DNA of 21,645 bases from assembly GCA_003427395.1 (NCBI GenBank), contig BFEA01000576.1, positions 92,886-114,530 on the forward strand, read 5' to 3'. Within the stretch, counting starts at the first letter, position 1, and the number at the start of each line of letters is the position of its first letter. The notes under the pieces were generated by a model. The model saw only the letters and a list, made by a program, of their open reading frames with translations, made no database searches and was not told the origin of the DNA. Both the position numbers and the translations under genes were made by a program. Of the stretch, positions 17,316 to 21,645 are shown piece after piece. The DNA is from Chara braunii (Eukaryota > Streptophyta > Charophyceae > Charales > Characeae).

Positions 17316-18052
17316 GGGTGCTGTGCGATCTGGAGGAAAGGAGGGCGGTCATAGAGGAGTTGCACGACGGGGTCGTTGGGGGTCATAGAGGGCTGAAGGG
17401 TACTTTCGATAAGGTCCGCAGGCTATATTGGTGGGACGGGCAATACACCGAAGTAGAAAAGTACTATTCGACCTATGAAGCTTGCCAGAAGAGGGCGACG
17501 GTTCGATACAAAGAACCCTTAGTTTCGTCGCTTCCCACGGTCCCAGGCGAGAAGGTCCATATCGACTTGGTGACCATGCCGAAAGGGGTCGGCGGTCTTC
17601 GGTACATAAGCAACGCCCGGGATGACCTCACCCGCTTCGTAGAAGCAAAGGCCATTAAGGAAAAGACAGCGGAGGAGGTGAGCGATTTTCTCCTAGAGTA
17701 TATCGCGCGATATGGGTGTGTCGGGAGGATAGTCATGGATAGGGGGGCGGAATTCTTGAGCCAGAAAGTCAAGATGTTATTAGAAAAGGCAGGGATCGGG
17801 GCAACCTATACTACCGCTTATCACCCCCAAAGCAATGCGCCGGTAGAGAGGGGACACCAGACACTTGTGGACGCCCTAGCGAAATGGTGTAGGGGTCGCA
17901 CGAAACAATGGCCCAAGTATTTACGGTACGCAGTTTGGGCGGACAACATCACGGTCAAATCAAGTACTGGATACCCTCCTTACACCCTTTGGTTCGGCAG
18001 ACATTGTCCCCTACCCATTGAGTTCCACATTGACACTTGGACAAGTGTCTGA
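17300..18052 (+). pseudogene. Integrase zinc domain and DDE core of plus-strand element
   Basis: The zinc domain reads ELHDGVVGGHRGLKGTFDKV and YYSTYEACQKR. The first cysteine of the usual C-x2-C appears as Tyr (codon TAT, 17474-17476), so zinc binding is probably lost. The catalytic core keeps all three acidic residues: KVHIDLVTM, VMDRGAEFLS and NAPVERGHQTL. GYPPYTLWFGRHCPLP follows, the standard stretch after the core. A TGA at 18050-18052 stops the frame, which continues unbroken downstream. The open frame itself begins earlier, at 17261. Confidence 0.9.
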
Positions 18053-18409
18053 TGGAAAACCAACATGTCTAGGGGTGAGCTATTGGAAGCACGGATACAA
18101 CAAATAGCCAAAAACTTGGATGTCGGGGTAGCCACTGCCAGTGAGAACATCGAGAGGGAGAGGGTGAAAGGAAAAGATAGATGGGACAAAAATATGTGGG
18201 TCCGAAGAACGCCAATAGGGGTGAACGACATAGTGCTGATGTACGATTCGTCACTAGAAAAGACCTGGAGCCGAAAATTGGCTTACCGATGGATGGGACC
18301 ATATAAGGTTCTAAAAGGATTGGACGGGGGGGCCTATATGCTCGCGGAGTTAGATGGGAGTAGGATGCGGGACCCTATCGCAGGGGCTCGTCTCAAGATC
18401 TTCCGATAG
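18053..18409 (+). pseudogene. Integrase C-terminal domain with GPY motif
   Basis: In the same frame as the core, this reads RGELLEARIQQIAKNLDVG, an ERERVKGKDRWDKNM helix, then VNDIVLMYDSSLEKTWSRK and YRWMGPYKVLKGLDGGAY, which is the GPY/F module, and ends GARLKIFR at TAG 18407-18409. The GPY module is a DNA-binding or multimerisation domain in Ty3/Gypsy integrases. No chromodomain is visible. The frame remains open beyond the TAG for another 113 codons. Confidence 0.88.
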
Positions 18410-18748
18410 AGAGGGACCCTTGGGGAGGGGCCAAAACGAAAAGGGAAAGAAGCACTCGGCGCGGAATTTACCATCACGTATGAAAAAGGGGAGACCTCCA
18501 AACAAGGGGCCTCATCTCGCGCGCCGAAGAAGGGGTATAAGGTGCGGAAGCCTTCCCTACCAAAGACCCCTAGGAAGAAGAAAAGACCTAGAGAAGACGA
18601 GGAGGATGCCGACCGGTTAGGGAAGCGCAGGCTAAGAGAGAGGAGAAGTGCCTCTAGAAAAGCCTTAAGAATCAAACGGGAAAGAGAAAAGAGGAAACGG
18701 AAGAGAGAGAGGCTCGAGAAGAGGAAAAGGAGACAGAGACGGTCATAG
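18410..18748 (+). pseudogene. Strongly basic extension in frame with integrase
   Basis: Directly after the TAG at 18407-18409, in the same frame, 112 codons stay open: GEGPKRKGKEALGAEFTITY, then RKPSLPKTPRKKKRPREDEE, then an almost purely Lys/Arg/Glu helix to the TAG at 18746. KTPRKKKRPR resembles a nuclear localisation signal, and the helix could bind nucleic acid. TAG could come from CAG (integrase then having a natural basic tail) or be a genuine, possibly leaky, stop. A purine-rich chance frame is the alternative, since low-complexity AG sequence is common nearby. Confidence 0.5.
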
Positions 18749-18786
18749 GATGAGGCGCCGTGAGTCTTAGTCCTGGGAAGGGTGAT

Positions 18787-18912
18787 TGTACCATAGTTAG
18801 AGAGGGACGGGTGTCACGGGACCAAAGGGAAGGATGTACCATAGTTAGGGAAACATGAGTCGGAAAAGGGCAGTACGTTGGGACAACGAAAGGAATTTTG
18901 TACCGTGGTTAG
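18787..18912 (+). repeat. Three spaced copies of TGTACC(A/G)T(A/G)GTTAG
   Basis: Copies lie at 18787-18800, 18835-18848 and 18899-18912, spaced 48 and 64 bases apart, with a partial fourth, CATGGTTAG, at 18923. They fall between the last ORF and the polypurine tract. The spacers differ, so this is not a simple tandem repeat. A protein or RNA binding site in the element's 3' UTR is possible. Confidence 0.65.
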
Positions 18913-18943
18913 GGGAAACGGGCATGGTTAGGGGCGTGTGTAC

Positions 18944-18959
18944 GAAAAAAGGGAAGGGG
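18944..18959 (+). other. Candidate polypurine tract
   Basis: GAAAAAAGGGAAGGGG is a pure purine run on the coding strand about 200 bases after the basic ORF, the expected place and orientation for the primer of plus-strand cDNA synthesis. The 3' LTR should begin within a few bases. No clear TG start with an identifiable matching end was found. Confidence 0.35.
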
Positions 18960-19068
18960 CAACTGGGGAACCAGGGGCAGTGGGGGAAACTAAAATAAGG
19001 AGAGGGGCAATACAATAGGAAATGCTCGCCGGGGACGGCAAGAAATGGGGTGTGGGCTGGTTGTCGGA

Positions 19069-19107
19069 CGGCTGCCTACCAGCCGACGGGTCTTTTTTTT
19101 TTTTTTT
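19069..19107 (+). other. Hairpin followed by T15
   Basis: CGGCTG and CAGCCG flank a 5-base loop at 19069-19085, and a run of 15 T follows at 19093-19107. T-runs end RNA polymerase III transcripts in eukaryotes, but no A or B box was recognised upstream. Read on the minus strand it is a poly(A) run, which could mark the tail of an inserted retrotranscript. Confidence 0.35.
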
Positions 19108-20859
19108 AAATGAAAAACATTTCTTCTTTCTTGCTGCTTTTTGCGTGGTTTTGACGTTTGCATGCATGCGGGCCTCAGTAACTAGCCTTTCATATGGCTG
19201 GAGTGACGGTCACTACCGGGATCGCAAGTGGGCTAGCGCAAGTCCCCCAAAAAGCGGGAGTTTCGACACCAGGAACAAGGGCTCTGAGATTGCTGTCGGA
19301 CTTTCGAACGGGCCATGGAAAACTCGGAACGAGGACACACCGGTGAAGGCTCGGGGTAGGCTGCGAGGAACCGAAAATCCGACTTTTGGATAGGGGCACG
19401 TGGTCGGCGACAGCCGGGAGTAGGGAGCCAAGCGACAGACGGGACCGTGGCTTCAGGAGGCTGTCGTGCTACAGCAGGATCTACACGAAACTGAAACTGG
19501 GTGAGCAGGGGCGTGTGCGACGGTAGGGAGAGCTTGTCCGAAGGACGGCATCTGGGCATAGCCGCAGGAGTCCGACGACGATTGCGGATGTTGAACCTTG
19601 TGGAGACCATACACGGTGTGCGGTGATCTGTCGGTGGCGACAACCAGCTCAAGGTGACCAAATTGGCAGGCCAGGGAAGCGGCAAGTAGGATCTGGTTGG
19701 CCTGCGGCCATCTCGAGATAATGACCGACCAGACAGCCGGCTTGAGCAACAAAGATTGAATCACTCGAAGGAGGACGGGCAGCTCAAGCGTCGGTTGTTT
19801 ATTGAAAGAGCCGGTTGGTGCAATGCTTCGAGCCCTGAGATGGGGCAGAGGCAAGAGAACTTAGGGTATGACTGCTAACTGTTTGCAGGAAATCTGAGGT
19901 TCGGTTGGCTTACCTCGAGTTTGAAAATCGCCAGATGCATAAGGGGAAGGCGAACGGACAGGCTTGGCGCGGGCTCCGAAAGCTAATGTTTTCGAGCAAA
20001 ACTCAAAAGAGGATATCTGAGCAGAAGATCGAAGGAGCAAGAAGGAACCTAGACTGAGGTTCTGGGAAGACGTGCCAGCGCAGGGGCGCGACGACGATAC
20101 AACTCACGCCTGGATTTTTCGAAGAAGGGGGGGGGCTCGGAATCGAGGCAATCAGATGAATGGCCCCCCCAAAGTGGTGAGGTCGCCGGAGGTCAACCGA
20201 CACTAGGGAGCGGTCACCATGGTCCGCGATTTTTTTTAATCGAAGAACGGCTAGGGAGCCGTGAGAAACATGGGGCCGGCTTTACAGAGAAAAAGGGGGG
20301 GAGGTGGATCCGGCCGCGTGCTAAGCTCTAGCGATCGGAGTAAGGGCGAAAGTGAACCGTCAGCTCGATGAGCGTACCTGGTAAGGAGTGGTTGGCGGGT
20401 ATTACGAAGTAAACGAACCAACGTCGCTGTCGGGCAGGTATAGCGCTCAGACGATGCTTGGTAACTGAAAAGCGGGATTGAATGCACCAGTCCCCAAGAT
20501 CGGGTCGGGTTCAGACGAGGTGATCAGACACCAAAAGGGGCTAAATACACCAAGCACAAGGAGCGGGGCCGGATCGGGCGACCAGGAGAAAGAACGGCGG
20601 AGCAAGGCTCCAGGTAGGATAAGAGGGAACCAGGCTCGTGGAAGCTAGAAACGCACGGGCGCCAGCGAGCTCGAGAGAGCCACGTTTGGGCGGGAAATAG
20701 GTGATTTGGCAGTTCTTGATAACCGTAACTGGGGCTAGCTGAGCAGGGTGGAAAGCATCTGGAGAGGGCCCCCGATAGGCTGGAAGCTCGGCGGAAGGAT
20801 CAAGGATGTCAGAAGGAATGCGTCCCTGACGAAAGGTAGTGGCTAAGGGCCGGGATGTG

Positions 20860-20864
20860 ATTGG
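20860..20864 (-). promoter_or_regulatory. Inverted CCAAT box
   Basis: ATTGG on the plus strand is CCAAT on the minus strand. It lies about 160 bases upstream of the TATA-like site at 21023. CCAAT boxes work in both orientations, but so short a match is weak alone. Confidence 0.2.
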
Positions 20865-21022
20865 TCGGGGAAAGGCAACGAGGATCGTCGAGGAGAAAGG
20901 GAGGGAGAAAGAAAGGTGGAAGTGGCGGGAATGTCCAAAAATTTTGGGAAAATTTTGACTTAGGCGCCATTTCCAGGATCTGGTTGTCGGAGCAATCGAC
21001 GAAATAAGGGGGGGCAGGATAG

Positions 21023-21030
21023 TATAAAAG
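21023..21030 (+). promoter_or_regulatory. TATA-box-like site TATAAAAG
   Basis: TATAAAAG matches the eukaryotic TATA consensus well. A start site would be expected about 30 bases downstream, near 21055. It could be the core promoter of an LTR belonging to the plus-strand element, or of an unseen gene to the right. No coding frame is supported downstream within the window. Confidence 0.35.
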
Positions 21031-21552
21031 GAAGGGCGGAGAACGAACAGGGGGAGGAGAAAGTACGCACGGGTCCGATCCTGGAAGGTGCGCACGGAGC
21101 TGCAACAAGTGCAGAGATCGGGGAAGGAGCACGGAGCGCACGAGAGTTAGCGCTCGCCCGCACGTACGGTCTGGAGCTCCTGCAGAAAAGGAAAGAGAGG
21201 GAGAGGGAGAGAGAGGGAGAAGGAAAGAGAGGGAATACCGGGAGTGCGAGTCGTGGGCGGAGGGAAAAGGGTCTCGCGGCTAGTGTCGCCCTTCATCGCC
21301 GGTCGGCAATGGTTTTCGGACAGAGTAGGAAAGAGGAGGGGGAGAGAGAGAGAGAGGGGAAGGAGGAAAAGGGAGACCCCGCTGGTCCGGGGAGAGTGGG
21401 CGCCAGCATACGGTGAGAACTACTGAGCGCGGAGTTCGACGCCCGTTGACAGGCAAAATAGAGAGAGAGATAGAGAGACGAGAGAGAGAGAGAGACAAGA
21501 AGCGGAGGGGTGAGAGAGAGAGAAGAGAGGCTGTGTACGATGCTCGGCTCCC

Positions 21553-21555
<3 letters not shown>

Positions 21556-21645
<90 letters not shown>
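21556..21645 (+). repeat. (GA)n microsatellite reaching the window end
   Basis: Pure GA dinucleotide repeats fill the last 90 bases and continue past the window. GA-rich interrupted stretches occur upstream at about 21190-21235 and 21340-21520, suggesting a larger purine-rich microsatellite region. Such tracts often mark contig ends in draft assemblies. Confidence 0.97.

Larger units (their letters stand above)
10414..18748 (+). mobile_element. Decayed Ty3/Gypsy retrotransposon, plus strand
   Basis: The order is accessory ORF, Gag with CCHC knuckle, protease, RT, RNase H, integrase and basic extension. It belongs to a different lineage from the minus-strand element: RT has FLDDFPIKGP rather than YMDDILVYS, protease has DNG, and integrase carries GPY. 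Frame changes occur near 11155, 11500-11595, 13390, 14160, 15355 and 17300, and stops interrupt shared frames at 12573, 12633, 13143, 13185, 13472, 15705, 17031 and 18050. No 5' LTR is present between it and the divergent minus-strand element. A 3' LTR may lie beyond the polypurine tract at 18944-18959 but was not delimited. Confidence 0.85.
18749..21645. other. Right flank without a convincing gene; possible 3' LTR region
   Basis: No frame here shows a recognisable protein. The longest minus-strand frames (for example 19453-19854 and 20541-21095) lack motifs and probably reflect composition. The stretch is purine-rich on the plus strand and contains repeats, a polypurine tract, a hairpin with T15, a CCAAT/TATA pair and (GA)n. 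Being 3' of the plus-strand element it could include that element's LTR, but there is no second copy in the window to compare. Confidence 0.5.

Noticed and set aside
19453-19854. 133-codon minus-strand frame in the right flank
   Set aside because: Reads somewhat protein-like but shows no domain, and several other frames are open across the same stretch; not supported.
20541-21095. 184-codon minus-strand frame
   Set aside because: Ser/Pro/Leu-rich translation of purine-rich DNA, with no motif; the plus strand has a TATA-like site within it.

Overview
This is repeat-rich eukaryotic DNA built almost entirely from two decayed Ty3/Gypsy-type LTR retrotransposons placed back to back. There is no bacterial-style operon, no rRNA or tRNA that I can recognise, and no clear host gene. 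The long pure (GA)n tract, the large non-coding flanks, single-base Ns and reading frames broken by scattered stops all fit a draft assembly of a large, transposon-loaded genome. The pol proteins resemble elements I associate with charophyte algae such as Chara and with basidiomycete fungi. I cannot separate these from sequence alone; stop codons explained by C-to-T change in CG and CAG contexts lean weakly toward a plant-type methylated genome.

Region 1-3776 has no convincing gene. It holds a 91-bp exact duplication split by a single N (probably an assembly join), a short diverged inverted repeat pair, a 16-bp perfect palindrome and a pyrimidine tract. Region 3777-10432 is the minus-strand element. 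Read right to left it gives a Gag remnant, an aspartic protease with D-to-E at the active site, a linker, reverse transcriptase with an intact YMDD, RNase H, then a PHD-finger-like zinc module fused in front of an HHCC/DDE integrase with a GPY/F-like C-terminus. After pol comes an accessory ORF, probably started at an ATGA overlap, of unknown function and with a very acidic tail. A further open frame of uncertain status follows.

Region 10414-18748 is the plus-strand element, from a different Gypsy lineage. It starts with a broken accessory ORF ending in another acidic tail, then Gag (tandemly duplicated N-terminal region, CCHC knuckle), protease (DNG variant), RT with FLDD, RNase H, integrase with GPY, and a strongly basic extension beyond a TAG stop. 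The protease frame meets the RT frame at a TTTTTTG heptamer in the register required for -1 frameshifting.

Region 18749-21645 is non-coding. It contains three spaced TGTACC(A/G)T(A/G)GTTAG repeats, a polypurine tract, a hairpin followed by T15, a CCAAT/TATA pair and a terminal (GA)n microsatellite. It may include the 3' LTR of the plus element, but I could not define LTR ends.

The two elements diverge from about 10.4 kb with no LTR between them, so at least one is 5'-truncated. Both are dead by multiple stops and frameshifts. The most interesting points are the PHD-integrase fusion, the accessory proteins with acidic tails in both families, the basic integrase tail and the possible frameshift site.
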